This document shows, piece after piece, positions 25,939 to 34,333 of a stretch of 64,000 nucleotides of DNA (positions within the stretch are counted from its first letter, which is position 1; every line of letters starts with the position of its first letter). A model generated the notes under the pieces. That model was given only the letters and a program-made list of their open reading frames with translations, was not told where the DNA came from and made no database searches. A program made the position numbers and the translations under genes. The DNA is taken from NCBI RefSeq assembly GCF_025245835.1, contig NZ_JAOBWS010000006.1, forward strand, positions 124,001 to 188,000. The letters run 5' to 3'. This DNA comes from Rheinheimera sp. 4Y26 (GTDB lineage: Bacteria > Pseudomonadota > Gammaproteobacteria > Enterobacterales > Alteromonadaceae).

Positions 25939-26175
25939 ATGTCTAGAGTGTGCCAAATCACTGGTAAAGGTCCGATGGTAGGTAACCGTCGTTCACACGC
26001 CAACAACGCAACTAAGCGCCGTTTCCTGCCTAACCTGCAAACTCACCGTTTCTGGGTTGAAAGCGAAAACCGTTTCGTATCGCTGCGTCTTTCAACACGC
26101 GCTATGCGTATCATCGATAAAAATGGTATCGATGCAGTTTTAGCTGATCTGCGTAAGCAAGGTCAAAAGGTTTAA
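25939..26175 (+). CDS. rpmB: 50S ribosomal protein L28
   Basis: 78 residues, identical in size to E. coli L28. [34 protein letters not shown] is the conserved opening. A GGAG ribosome site lies 10 bases before the ATG. Followed by rpmG after 10 bp in the standard rpmBG operon. Confidence 0.98.
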   Translation: MSRVCQITGKGPMVGNRRSHANNATKRRFLPNLQTHRFWVESENRFVSLRLSTRAMRIIDKNGIDAVLADLRKQGQKV

Positions 26176-26185
26176 GGATTAGAAA

Positions 26186-26341
26186 ATGCGCGATAAAATT
26201 CGTTTAGTTTCTTCTGCTGGTACCGGCTTTTTTTATACAACTGATAAAAACAAGCGCACCATGCCAGAAAAAATGGAAATCAAAAAATTCGATCCTAAAG
26301 TGCGCAAGCACGTGATTTTCAAAGAAGCGAAAATCAAATAA
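26186..26341 (+). CDS. rpmG: 50S ribosomal protein L33
   Basis: 51 residues, translated directly from the sequence: it opens [19 protein letters not shown] and ends KEAKIK, as in E. coli L33. No CxxC pairs are present, so it is the zinc-independent form. AAGGA lies 9 bases before the ATG. Confidence 0.97.
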   Translation: MRDKIRLVSSAGTGFFYTTDKNKRTMPEKMEIKKFDPKVRKHVIFKEAKIK

Positions 26342-26361
26342 TCGGATTTATTTCCAAAAGC

Positions 26362-26394
26362 AAAACCCGGTCCTGTACCGGGTTTTTGTTTTTT
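26362..26394 (+). terminator. Intrinsic terminator of rpmB-rpmG
   Basis: AAAACCCGGT, a 5-base loop, ACCGGGTTTT and a further U-rich run (TTTGTTTTTT). It lies 21 bp after the rpmG stop. Confidence 0.9.
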
Positions 26395-26580
26395 AGCGCC
26401 GCCAACAATGATCGTGCTGTTGCCCGTCCTGCCCGTTAAATACCGCAGATGGCTGTTGCTGTCATTTTCCCCCACGCTGTTTTTGTCCACTGCCTGCGTC
26501 CCGGCAAAAGCCGCTGCTGCACTAGGCTTGTGTTGTGGCATGCATTACACTGCATTTTTTTGGTTGAAGGTGAGCAGGTT

Positions 26581-27057
26581 ATGGCGCTGAGCCGACGCGA
26601 CTGGAACAACATCATCATTTTTGCCGTGCTGGGGCTGATGTTGCTGTTTTTTATCGTGCCACAACAATTGGCCTTGTTAAAACAGCAACAGCAGCAGACC
26701 GAAAAGGTGATCGCTGACGGTTTTAGTTTGCTGCAATTGCAGTTTGCGCAAACCAATGTGCAACAAGCCGGCACTGCCTGGCATTTTCAGCCGCAGCTGC
26801 CAAGCAAAAACAGCGCCGCTGAAATTGCCAGTGCCTGGCAGCAGCTGCAACTGCAGGCTGCGGTGAAGCCCGTCACACTGGAAGCGCCGCCGCTTGCCAC
26901 TGTGGTGCTGCTGTTAGCCGGAGCAGACAGCGCACAGCATTGGTGGTTGTATCAGCATCAGCAGCAATATTATTTGCAGCGTCAGGGGCAGTCTGCGTTA
27001 TACCCCATCACCGAAGTGCAATATCAGCAGCTGTTTCCGCAGCTTCCAGTCCAGTGA
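26581..27057 (+). CDS. Uncharacterised single-pass membrane protein upstream of mutM
   Basis: 158 residues from ATG 26581 (GAAGGTGAGCAGG upstream); the frame stays open further 5' but has no better start. It has a basic N-terminus (LSRRDW) then one membrane helix (about 10-28, IIIFAVLGLMLLFFIVP), a Gln-rich coil and a soluble, Trp/Tyr-containing remainder with YYLQRQG and YPITEVQYQQLFPQ. The predicted topology is N-in with an external domain. I do not recognise the family. It ends 9 bp before mutM and is probably co-transcribed. Confidence 0.8.
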   Translation: MALSRRDWNNIIIFAVLGLMLLFFIVPQQLALLKQQQQQTEKVIADGFSLLQLQFAQTNVQQAGTAWHFQPQLPSKNSAAEIASAWQQLQLQAAVKPVTLEAPPLATVVLLLAGADSAQHWWLYQHQQQYYLQRQGQSALYPITEVQYQQLFPQLPVQ

Positions 27058-27066
27058 GTGTGATTG

Positions 27067-27876
27067 ATGCCTGAATTACCAGAAGTTGAAGTGTCCCGTT
27101 TGGGGATAAGCCCGCATTTACAGGGCCGGACTCTTGTTGCCATGCAGGTGCGCCAGCGCCAGTTACGCTGGCCGGTGCCGGATGAAGTGATAGCGCTTTG
27201 CAATGAGCCCATCCTGGGGGTATCGCGCCGGGCTAAATATCTGCTGATCCATCTTAGTGCCGGTGACATTCTGGTTCATCTGGGTATGTCGGGGAATCTG
27301 AAACTATTGCCCGCGGCAACAGCGCCCGGCAAACACGACCATGTCGATTGGCTGCTCGACAACCAGACCTTGCTGCGCCTCAATGACACCCGCCGTTTTG
27401 GCGCTGTGTTATGGCAAGCCAAAGGCAGCTTGCATCCGATGCTGGCGGCACTTGGCCCAGAACCGTTAACAGATGAGTTTACTGCTGAACATTTGCACCT
27501 TTGCTGCCAGAAACGCAGCAGCGCTATCAAACTGGTGCTGATGGACAATCATGTGGTGGTTGGGGTTGGTAATATTTATGCCAATGAGGCTCTGTTTAAA
27601 GCCGGTATTTTGCCAACACGACCTGCCAATAGCCTGACGCTGGCGGAATGTGCGGTGCTGACTGAAGTGGTAAAACAAACCTTGCAGTTTGCCATCACTC
27701 AGGGTGGCACCACGTTAAAAGACTTCAGTCAGGTGGATGGCAAACCCGGTTATTTTAAACAGGAATTACTGGTGTATGGCCGCGGTGGTGAAGCCTGCAC
27801 CGCATGTGCCACAGAATTGCGGGAAGTGCGGCTGGGGCAACGCAGTACTGTGTATTGCCCGGATTGTCAGCGTTAA
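27067..27876 (+). CDS. mutM: Formamidopyrimidine-DNA glycosylase
   Basis: 269 residues, the same length as E. coli Fpg. It starts MPELPEVEV, so the catalytic Pro and Glu are exposed after Met removal. The H2TH region contains VGVGNIYANEALF, and the C-terminal zinc finger is CTACATELREVRLGQRSTVYCPDC. It removes 8-oxoguanine and cuts the abasic site. A TTG one codon upstream extends the frame but would displace the essential N-terminal Pro. Confidence 0.98.
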   Translation: MPELPEVEVSRLGISPHLQGRTLVAMQVRQRQLRWPVPDEVIALCNEPILGVSRRAKYLLIHLSAGDILVHLGMSGNLKLLPAATAPGKHDHVDWLLDNQTLLRLNDTRRFGAVLWQAKGSLHPMLAALGPEPLTDEFTAEHLHLCCQKRSSAIKLVLMDNHVVVGVGNIYANEALFKAGILPTRPANSLTLAECAVLTEVVKQTLQFAITQGGTTLKDFSQVDGKPGYFKQELLVYGRGGEACTACATELREVRLGQRSTVYCPDCQR

Positions 27877-27937
27877 CGGTGGTATTTTGGCGTGGGGTCA
27901 GCAAGGTTAGTTCCACCCCGGGCTATTTTGCGGTCGG

Positions 27938-29560
27938 TCAGAACTCTTTTTTGGCAATAAAACGCCAGCGCCAGCCGGATAATTCCGGGTTGTTGGTGAC
28001 AGGTTTGGATAAATCGATGCTGATAATGCTGCCGCGGCTGGCGTGGCTTGGCAGCAGCCGAAGGCCGATGCCATAACCGTATAAACGCCCCTGGTCCAGT
28101 TCAATTTGCTGATCCGGATTATCCCAGGCGCGGCCGGCATCAACAAAAGCGGCAATGGCCACATCAAATAGCTGATATACATGCCAGGGGGTAATGTAGC
28201 GGTATTCACTGCTGGCAATTATGGCTTTATCGCCGGTTTGATAATAGAGCGGGAAAGCCCGCATGCCTTCATCACCGCCAATAGCAATACGTTCATCGCG
28301 AAACAAATTTTCACCAAAGGCTACCCGCAGCTGACTGAGCCACACCTGATTGTCACTCAGATGTTTGATATACCGCAGTTGAGTGTTGAATAAACGCTGT
28401 TGCGGCAGTTCAGTGGCGTCCAGCAGATTTACATCGCTATTGAGCACCAGCCAGCTGCTTTGCCCCACAGCCCAGGTTTTATTCAGGAACAGCTGATACT
28501 GCATACCGGCACTATAAGCGCCCAGACCTGTGCTGAGCGCGCCGACCCGGGCGCCAAACTGCCAGCCAAAATTAATATCTTCTACTCTATTAAACAGATA
28601 AAAATTATGTAGTTTCTGGTAGTTGGATTCAAACCATTCAAAACCGAGCCAGACCTGGGATAAATCCCGGTCCGGTGGGGGCGCCAGGGTGGAATATTCA
28701 TTGGCGTCAAAGTGGCGGTCGTCCAGCTTTACCCCCACACTAAGCCTTTGCACTGTATGACCCTGTTGGCTGAGTTTCCAGCCGGTATCGACCGACAGAT
28801 ATTGTACTTTGCTCTGATATTCGTTGTAGACGTCTCCGCGCTGATACTCACTGATGTCTTTGATATCTTTAAAAACTTCAAAACCATAACTGCGCTCGCT
28901 GCCAAGCTGATAAAAAGGTTTGTTCAGCCGGAACTGGTAAGTTTCACCGTCGGAATTGTCGGCATATTGCAGCGCAGTCTGCCAGTGGCTGCCGCCAATA
29001 TTGGGCGATAAAAACCGGGTTTTGTAACCATGGCGTTCGCTGTCGCTGAAATACTCCACCATCAGCTGATTGCCGGTGCCCCACAAGTTGTCTTCGGCAA
29101 AACCCAGATTAGTTTTGGTTTCGCCGCCTTCATGGCCAAGCGAAATTTTTGGCAATAACGACCAGTTGTCCCAGCTGCTGACTTTTACTTTGACTGTGTT
29201 GTCGGCCGGGCAATAGTGGCTGACGCTGACTTCGGCATGACGCAGATAGCGGCGGCTGCGCAGCAACCGTTCGGTTTCATTTAATAAAGCCGGATCAAGC
29301 CGCTGACCGGTTTGGAACAATAAATCGTCGCGGATGGCCTGTTCGCTGGTGATCACATGGTAGTCGTTGGCAAGATAATGAAACCAGACCACGTGATGTT
29401 TGTTCAGATCAAAAATGTCGTTGCGTTGCAGTTCAATGGCAGCAATGGTCCAGTCCGCAGTTTTCCCCGGTAACGGCTGTTCAGCATTCACTGCAATACA
29501 ATCAGCTGCCTGCAGTTGCTGGCAGATTAACAACAGGAGTGTGACACATCGTCTGATCAT
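27938..29560 (-). CDS. Omp85-like outer-membrane beta-barrel protein with one POTRA-like domain
   Basis: 540 residues. A signal peptide (LLLLICQQLQAA) is followed by a single POTRA-like module (about 60-130, with DDLLFQTGQRLDPALLNETERLLRSRRYLRHAEV) and then a barrel of alternating aromatic/polar strands ending in Phe (RFIAKKEF). GGDEGMRAFPLYYQTG fits the Omp85 lid-loop region (G-G-x-x-x-hRGF-like). The family includes BamA, TamA and orphan surface-antigen proteins. Passenger or partner is unknown, and no TamB-like gene is adjacent. It is convergent with mutM. Confidence 0.82.
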   Translation of the reverse strand: MIRRCVTLLLLICQQLQAADCIAVNAEQPLPGKTADWTIAAIELQRNDIFDLNKHHVVWFHYLANDYHVITSEQAIRDDLLFQTGQRLDPALLNETERLLRSRRYLRHAEVSVSHYCPADNTVKVKVSSWDNWSLLPKISLGHEGGETKTNLGFAEDNLWGTGNQLMVEYFSDSERHGYKTRFLSPNIGGSHWQTALQYADNSDGETYQFRLNKPFYQLGSERSYGFEVFKDIKDISEYQRGDVYNEYQSKVQYLSVDTGWKLSQQGHTVQRLSVGVKLDDRHFDANEYSTLAPPPDRDLSQVWLGFEWFESNYQKLHNFYLFNRVEDINFGWQFGARVGALSTGLGAYSAGMQYQLFLNKTWAVGQSSWLVLNSDVNLLDATELPQQRLFNTQLRYIKHLSDNQVWLSQLRVAFGENLFRDERIAIGGDEGMRAFPLYYQTGDKAIIASSEYRYITPWHVYQLFDVAIAAFVDAGRAWDNPDQQIELDQGRLYGYGIGLRLLPSHASRGSIISIDLSKPVTNNPELSGWRWRFIAKKEF

Positions 29561-29665
29561 TCTTGTATCCTCACAAACTGCATCAGAGGTTGACCCATCA
29601 TATCAGCGCTTGGTTCATCTTGTCGTTTTTGCTGTTAAAAAATCAAGAAATATCAAAGCGGTGGG

Positions 29666-29693
29666 AAAAGCTCTGCTAAAAGTTTAGCAGAGC
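29666..29693 (-). terminator. Intrinsic terminator of the small secreted-protein gene
   Basis: An inverted repeat GCTCTGCTAAA/TTTAGCAGAGC lies 14 bp past the stop of the minus-strand gene that ends at 29707 and is followed, in that direction, by TTTTCCC. Confidence 0.7.
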
Positions 29694-29706
29694 AATACAG
29701 CAGATT

Positions 29707-30036
29707 TTATTGTTCGGCTTTTTTTAGCGATTTCAGTAAAGCGACCTGAGAGGGACTGAGCCGGATCACGCTGCCCGGATAAACCCGGCCTGCCGGATAG
29801 TCCCAATCTTTTGGTCTGGACTCAGCCACTACTTCTTTAAAACTATTGCAGACTTTTGTGGAAGGTTTGCTGCCGAGCTTTTTGACATAAGCTTTTAAAT
29901 AATCATCACTGACGCCTTCATTGGCCAGCACACAATACCCCTCTGTGGAATACACCACTTCTTCAGAGTCTTCTGCCTTGAGATTTGACGTTACCAGGAG
30001 TCCCGCAATTAAACAGAGATACAGACTTTTTTTCAT
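29707..30036 (-). CDS. Small uncharacterised secreted protein
   Basis: 109 residues from ATG 30036, which has GAAGAGGA 5 bases upstream. A signal peptide (MKKSLYLCLIAGLLVTSNLKA) is followed by an acidic stretch and a domain with two cysteines in the mature part (GYCVLANEG and TKVCNSFKEV) that could form a disulfide. I do not recognise the family. It has its own terminator and reads away from the thiamine operon, so it is probably a single-gene unit. Confidence 0.8.
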   Translation of the reverse strand: MKKSLYLCLIAGLLVTSNLKAEDSEEVVYSTEGYCVLANEGVSDDYLKAYVKKLGSKPSTKVCNSFKEVVAESRPKDWDYPAGRVYPGSVIRLSPSQVALLKSLKKAEQ

Positions 30037-30183
30037 ATTTTTCCTCTTCTTAGTCAACCACGCCTGAGCGGCGTTGTTTTAAACCTAGCTCACTTTCAGC
30101 CAAGCGCCAGCCAGAGGCTTTTGCTGGTTCTACCTGGTGCTGATTGCATGGCCGAAAAAAAGCCGATACACTGCCGCCGCAAA

Positions 30184-30261
30184 ACCAAGGGGTGCGAAAG
30201 CTGAGATGCCTAAAGGCAAACCCTATGAACCTGATCCGGATCATGCCGGCGGAGGGATGGT
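30184..30261 (+). ncRNA. TPP riboswitch (THI element)
   Basis: All conserved blocks of the thiamine-pyrophosphate aptamer are present: P1 arms ACCA (30184) and TGGT (ending 30261), AGGGGTGC, GCTGAGATG, AAACCCTATGAACCTGATC, CCGGATCATGCCGG and GGAGGG. It lies 56 bp upstream of the TonB-dependent receptor start. TPP binding should lower expression of the whole downstream thiamine-uptake operon. Confidence 0.95.
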
Positions 30262-30283
30262 GTCTTTGACTTCCTTATACGCA

Positions 30284-30312
30284 GATGATCCATTTTTCTC
30301 ACTGGAGTCATC
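30284..30312 (+). promoter_or_regulatory. Shine-Dalgarno-sequestering hairpin (riboswitch expression platform)
   Basis: GATGATCCA (30284-30292) can pair with TGGAGTCATC (30303-30312), leaving one bulged G and a 10-base loop. The GGAG ribosome site of the receptor gene (30304-30307) is inside the right arm, so folding would block initiation at ATG 30318. No U-run follows, which favours translational control over termination. Confidence 0.6.
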
Positions 30313-30317
30313 TGTCG

Positions 30318-32405
30318 ATGCGTCTGAAATCTGCTGTTTCTGTTATTGCCGTTGCGGTTTCCACTGTCGTTGCCCCTTATGCTGTTGCCGATGCGGCCGA
30401 GCAAGCTATTGAACGTTTGAGCATTAAAGGGGATTTTCGTCAGTCTTCACTGAACCAGTTACCCGGCAGTGTGGCGCTGATTTCAGAGCAGGACATTAAA
30501 CGTCAGCACGCGCAGCATCTGGACGATGTATTGCAGCAACTGGGCAACGTTAATTTTGCTGCTGGTGCATCACGCGGCCGTTATCTGCAGATGCGCGGTA
30601 TAGGTGAGCGCAGTGAGTTTGTTGACAGTATTAACCCGTCTGTGGGTGTGCTGGTGGACGGCATTGATTATTCGCTGCTGGGGTTACCTTCGTTGTTGGA
30701 TGCGCAGCAGCTTGAGGTGTTTCGCGGCCCTGAAGCCACCCGTTTTGGTGCCAATGCCATGGCAGGTATGCTGAATTTTGTCAGTAGCGAGCCGGTATTT
30801 GAGCAAAGTACCAGTTTGTCGGCAAGCCTTGCCAACTACAGCAGCAATCAACTGAGCCTGGTGCATAACAACAGTGTGTCGGAACAGTTTGCCTTCAGGT
30901 TGGCGGCTGAACATCAGTCATCTGATGGTTTTATCAACAACCAGTTTTTAAACCGCGATGACACCAACAATATTGATGAAAATCATCTGCATACAAAATT
31001 CCGTTATCTGGTGTCAGAGCAGCTGACGCTGGATGCAGTGCTGAATCTGCACGATATCAACAATGGCTATGATGCCTTTTCACTGGACAGAAACAGAACC
31101 ACTTTGTCGGACGAGCCAGGGCAGGATAATCAGGATATTGCCGCAGCTATGCTCAAAGCCCGTTATACCGGCTGGCAATTTGCCGAGTCTGTGACGCAGT
31201 TCAGTGTGCTGCACGCTGACAGCGACTATGGTTTTGACGAAGACTGGAGTTTTCAGGGCATTCACCCTGATGGTTATGCGACGACTGATCAATACCTGCG
31301 CGAGCGGCAAAATTACAGCCTGGACCATCGTTTTGTGGCGCTGGACCAAAGCTGGGTTAGCGGCGTTTATTTGAGTTCACAAGAAACCGATTTAAACCGC
31401 AATTATGGCGACTCATTTGCCAAAGAAATTTATCCGTTTTTCAGCGAGCTGAAACGGCAGAATATCGCCTGGTATCTGGAAAGTCAGCATCAGCTGGCTC
31501 CTGACGTGAAGCTGACGGCTGGACTCAGAGCCGAGCGTTATCAGGATGACTATCAGGACAGTAACCTGATTATGCAGGACGGTGATGACTGGATGTGGGG
31601 CGGCAAGTTAAGCCTGGATTACCAGCTGACACCACAAAGCATGGTGTATCTGCTGGGTTCCCGTGGTTATAAAGTCGGTGGTATTAATGGTGAGGCGCTT
31701 GCCAAAGCGATGGATCCAAAAAACAGCAGCATTGCTGACTTTTTAAAAGCCCGTCCAACTTTTTCGCCTGAAACTTTGTGGAATGCTGAGTTTGGTGTGA
31801 AGGCCGCCACTGCAGAGCAGATGCTGGTCAGTCGTGTTGCTGCATTTTATATGTGGCGTGACGATATGCAGGTAAATGGCTGGGTCAATCGTGGCACTAA
31901 GTTTATTGGTTATTTAAGTAATGCCGGCAGTGGCCGTAACTATGGTATTGAAATGGAAAACCGCCTGCAGCTGTTGCCGACGCTGACGCTTTTTGCCAAC
32001 GCCAGCGTGCTGCACAGCGAGATCCGTGATTTTGTTACCGAACAGGGCATTGATCAGACGGGTCGCGAGCAAGCGCATGCGCCGGATTTTCAATATAGCC
32101 TGGCACTGGAATGGGCCATGCTGGATAACCTGCAGCTGAACACTGGCTTGCAACATAAAGCCGGGTATTTTTATTCAGATTCCCACAGCGCCAAAGCAGA
32201 CAACATGACATTGCTGAACCTGAAACTGAGTTATCAGCTGGATGCATTAGAGCTTGCGCTGTGGAGCCGCAACGCGCTGGATGAAGAATATGGCGTACGT
32301 GGATTTTATTTTGGCAACGACCCAAGGGATGGTTATCAAGACCATGTGTACGAACAGTTTGGCGAACCGCGCCGTGTTGGCGTCAGTGCCAGTTATCAGT
32401 TTTAA
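30318..32405 (+). CDS. TonB-dependent outer-membrane receptor, predicted for thiamine
   Basis: 695 residues from ATG 30318. A signal peptide (SAVSVIAVAVSTVVAPYAVA) is followed by a plug domain (about 45-150, with LPGSVALISEQDIKRQHAQHLDDVLQQLGNVNF, QMRGIG, LEVFRGPEATRFGANAMAGMLNFVS) and a 22-strand-type barrel ending in SYQF. It should take up a substrate across the outer membrane using TonB/ExbBD energy. The TPP riboswitch and the downstream thiamine genes make thiamine or a thiamine precursor the likely substrate; this is inference from context. Comparable receptors before pnuT are known in Alteromonadales. Confidence 0.92.
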   Translation: MRLKSAVSVIAVAVSTVVAPYAVADAAEQAIERLSIKGDFRQSSLNQLPGSVALISEQDIKRQHAQHLDDVLQQLGNVNFAAGASRGRYLQMRGIGERSEFVDSINPSVGVLVDGIDYSLLGLPSLLDAQQLEVFRGPEATRFGANAMAGMLNFVSSEPVFEQSTSLSASLANYSSNQLSLVHNNSVSEQFAFRLAAEHQSSDGFINNQFLNRDDTNNIDENHLHTKFRYLVSEQLTLDAVLNLHDINNGYDAFSLDRNRTTLSDEPGQDNQDIAAAMLKARYTGWQFAESVTQFSVLHADSDYGFDEDWSFQGIHPDGYATTDQYLRERQNYSLDHRFVALDQSWVSGVYLSSQETDLNRNYGDSFAKEIYPFFSELKRQNIAWYLESQHQLAPDVKLTAGLRAERYQDDYQDSNLIMQDGDDWMWGGKLSLDYQLTPQSMVYLLGSRGYKVGGINGEALAKAMDPKNSSIADFLKARPTFSPETLWNAEFGVKAATAEQMLVSRVAAFYMWRDDMQVNGWVNRGTKFIGYLSNAGSGRNYGIEMENRLQLLPTLTLFANASVLHSEIRDFVTEQGIDQTGREQAHAPDFQYSLALEWAMLDNLQLNTGLQHKAGYFYSDSHSAKADNMTLLNLKLSYQLDALELALWSRNALDEEYGVRGFYFGNDPRDGYQDHVYEQFGEPRRVGVSASYQF

Positions 32406-32416
32406 GGAGTGAGTTG

Positions 32417-32665
32417 ATGCAACTTTCTATCGAAATCAGTAAATACCCGCTCACCGCTGAATATATCGAACCTATTGTTGGTTTTATTGCTGAGCTCAAC
32501 CGTGAACCCGGCTTGATTGTGGTGACCAATACCATGAGCACTCAGATATTTGGCGAATACGACACCGTGATGGCGGCGCTGCAGCGTTGTATTAAATGGT
32601 CCTTTGAACGTTATGGCAAAGTGGTGTTTGTGGTGAAGTTTATTCATGGTGATTTACGGCCATGA
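32417..32665 (+). CDS. DUF77/YkoF-like small thiamine-binding protein
   Basis: 82 residues from ATG 32417, with AAGGAG 7 bases upstream. LSIEISKYPLTAEYIEPIVGFIAELNRE and TNTMSTQIFGEYDTVMAALQRCIKWSFE match the ferredoxin-like fold of DUF77/YkoF thiamine-binding proteins. There is no signal peptide, so it would be cytoplasmic, perhaps buffering or delivering imported thiamine. The stop overlaps the permease start (ATGA). The family call is from memory of the pattern plus strong context. Confidence 0.82.
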   Translation: MQLSIEISKYPLTAEYIEPIVGFIAELNREPGLIVVTNTMSTQIFGEYDTVMAALQRCIKWSFERYGKVVFVVKFIHGDLRP

Positions 32666-33303
32666 ATGAGCTGGTAAGCGGTATTCTTGCTGGCTGGCAA
32701 CTGCAAACCAGCATTGAATTGCTTGCAACTGTGCTGGCGCTGGCTTACACAGTGCTGGCCATTCGCCACAGTTTATGGTGCTGGCCGGCGGCATTGATCA
32801 GCACCTTATTAACCCTGCAAATTATGCTGCAGTCACGGCTTTTTACCGACGCTTTGTTGCAGCTGTATTATGCCGGTATGGCGCTGTATGGCTGGTGGAA
32901 CTGGCAGAAAATGCGCCAGCACAGCCATGGCGTGCCACAAACTGTGGTGGAATGGCGGCTGTCACAACACTTGCTGCTGATAGGCGGTACTTTTAGTGCC
33001 GGTTTGTTGCTGGGTTATCTGATGGCAAATTACACCAGTACTGATTTTGCCTATCTGGGCGCTCAGGTCAGTTGTTTTGCCGTGGTCAGCACCTGGCTGG
33101 TGGCACAAAAAGTGGTGTCGAACTGGCTGTACTGGGTAGTGATTGATGCGGTGTCTATTTATATCTATCTGCAAAAAGATTTGTATTTTTTCAGTGCACT
33201 TTTTGTTATTTATACCGTCATCGCAGCGGTAGGGTACCTAGCATGGCGCAGCAGCTATCAAGTTCAGCAGAACAACAAATCTGGCATCTGTGTCAGCGGT
33301 TAG
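32662..33303 (+). CDS. pnuT: PnuC-family transporter, predicted thiamine permease PnuT
   Basis: 213 residues with about seven membrane helices. PnuC-family features include HSLWCWPAALISTLL, the LQLYYAGMALYGWWNW motif near the middle and a closing YLQKDLYFFSALFVIYTVIAAVGYLAW. PnuC proteins act as facilitators for vitamins trapped by phosphorylation. The TPP riboswitch, binding protein and adjacent kinase point to thiamine (PnuT) and not nicotinamide riboside. It overlaps the kinase gene by 61 bp. Confidence 0.9.
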   Translation: MNELVSGILAGWQLQTSIELLATVLALAYTVLAIRHSLWCWPAALISTLLTLQIMLQSRLFTDALLQLYYAGMALYGWWNWQKMRQHSHGVPQTVVEWRLSQHLLLIGGTFSAGLLLGYLMANYTSTDFAYLGAQVSCFAVVSTWLVAQKVVSNWLYWVVIDAVSIYIYLQKDLYFFSALFVIYTVIAAVGYLAWRSSYQVQQNNKSGICVSG

Positions 33304-34112
33304 AATTTTTTGCTTATCATCTGCCGCTGGCGCTGCAAAAACTCGCCACCAGCAGTACCAACGATAACTATTATATTCACACCCAGCGTGGCCATTATTT
33401 GCTTCGGCATTATGCCCCTTTTGTGGAAGGGGTGTGCCGCCAGCAGGAGCTGCGTTGTCAGCACGCTGCTGCCGCTGTTGGCGTTGCTCCGGCCCCCCTT
33501 TGTCTGAATAATCATCAGCGCATGCTGGTCAGTGAATTTTTAACCCGCAGCCGGCATTTTGACTGGACTTTGCATCATGGTGAACTGATGCAACTGGTAG
33601 AAAAACTGGTGCGGTTACACCGGCTTACAGTGCAAACCCCTGAGTTACAACCTTTGTTGTATTTGCAGCAGTTATACGACGACTTGCCCGAGCCTAACAG
33701 GCTGCAGTTGCCACAGGATATATTTGCTTTGTTACAGCAAGCCGCCGGGGAATTTATACAGCTGCCCACTGACATTGTGCTTTGTCATATGGATTTGCAC
33801 AGCGGAAATATTTTGTTGCAGCAACAACGCATCTGGTTGATTGATTTTGAATATTGCCAGCGGGCAGACAGCAGTTTTGATTTGGCGGCTTTGGCGCTGA
33901 ATTTACAGATGAGTGCAGCCGAAGAGCAGGCGATGCTGGATTTTTATCTGCAGTACCGGCCGCAGGCAGCCACTGGGTTACATCAGAGGTTAAAGCTGGC
34001 AAAACAGTTGTATAGCGGATTTTGCTGGTTATGGTATCTGACGTTGCCGGACCACAGTGACAAGGCGGAGCAGGCGCTGAAAAAACTGCGGCAACTGTTG
34101 TTGCCGCAATGA
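33243..34112 (+). CDS. APH-fold kinase, predicted thiamine kinase
   Basis: 289 residues. This aminoglycoside/choline-kinase-fold protein has the catalytic loop VLCHMDLHSGNILL and metal-binding LIDFEYCQRADSSFDLAAL. In this context it most likely phosphorylates imported thiamine, giving the metabolic trap that PnuT-type uptake needs; a choline or homoserine substrate cannot be excluded from sequence. The only plausible start lies 61 bp inside pnuT, with AGGG 8 bases upstream. It is the last gene of the riboswitch operon. Confidence 0.87.
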   Translation: MAQQLSSSAEQQIWHLCQRLEFFAYHLPLALQKLATSSTNDNYYIHTQRGHYLLRHYAPFVEGVCRQQELRCQHAAAAVGVAPAPLCLNNHQRMLVSEFLTRSRHFDWTLHHGELMQLVEKLVRLHRLTVQTPELQPLLYLQQLYDDLPEPNRLQLPQDIFALLQQAAGEFIQLPTDIVLCHMDLHSGNILLQQQRIWLIDFEYCQRADSSFDLAALALNLQMSAAEEQAMLDFYLQYRPQAATGLHQRLKLAKQLYSGFCWLWYLTLPDHSDKAEQALKKLRQLLLPQ

Positions 34113-34119
34113 TTGGTGA

Positions 34120-34302
34120 TTAGATCCCACCCAGACGTTCGGCCAGCGTTTTGTAACGTTTTACATCGTCTTCTTCAAACATTGGTTTGCCGTTGGCGTC
34201 TTTACCTGCGGCGACCAGCAGATTTTCCCTTGCCAGTCGTTCTACCCGAATTTCCTGAATTGCCAGAAAAGCGGCCACTTCAGCTACTGTCATTAATGCC
34301 AT
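34120..34302 (-). CDS. Small helix-turn-helix (excisionase/MerR-like) protein
   Basis: 60 residues from ATG 34302 (GAGA seven bases upstream; another ATG two codons earlier is too close to it). LMTVAEVAAFLAIQEIRVERLARENLLV followed by GKPMFEEDDVKRYKTL has the winged-HTH pattern of excisionase/MerR-type binders. It stands alone, 7 bp from the convergent thiamine kinase. No integrase or prophage gene is nearby, so a chromosomal regulator or a leftover is equally possible. Confidence 0.75.
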   Translation of the reverse strand: MALMTVAEVAAFLAIQEIRVERLARENLLVAAGKDANGKPMFEEDDVKRYKTLAERLGGI

Positions 34303-34333
34303 GATCATGTCTCTACGTTATTGAGCTTTATAA

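Noticed and set aside
30137-30412. Plus-strand frame covering the riboswitch region
   Set aside because: It overlaps the TPP aptamer and the receptor signal peptide in another frame; the RNA element explains the sequence.
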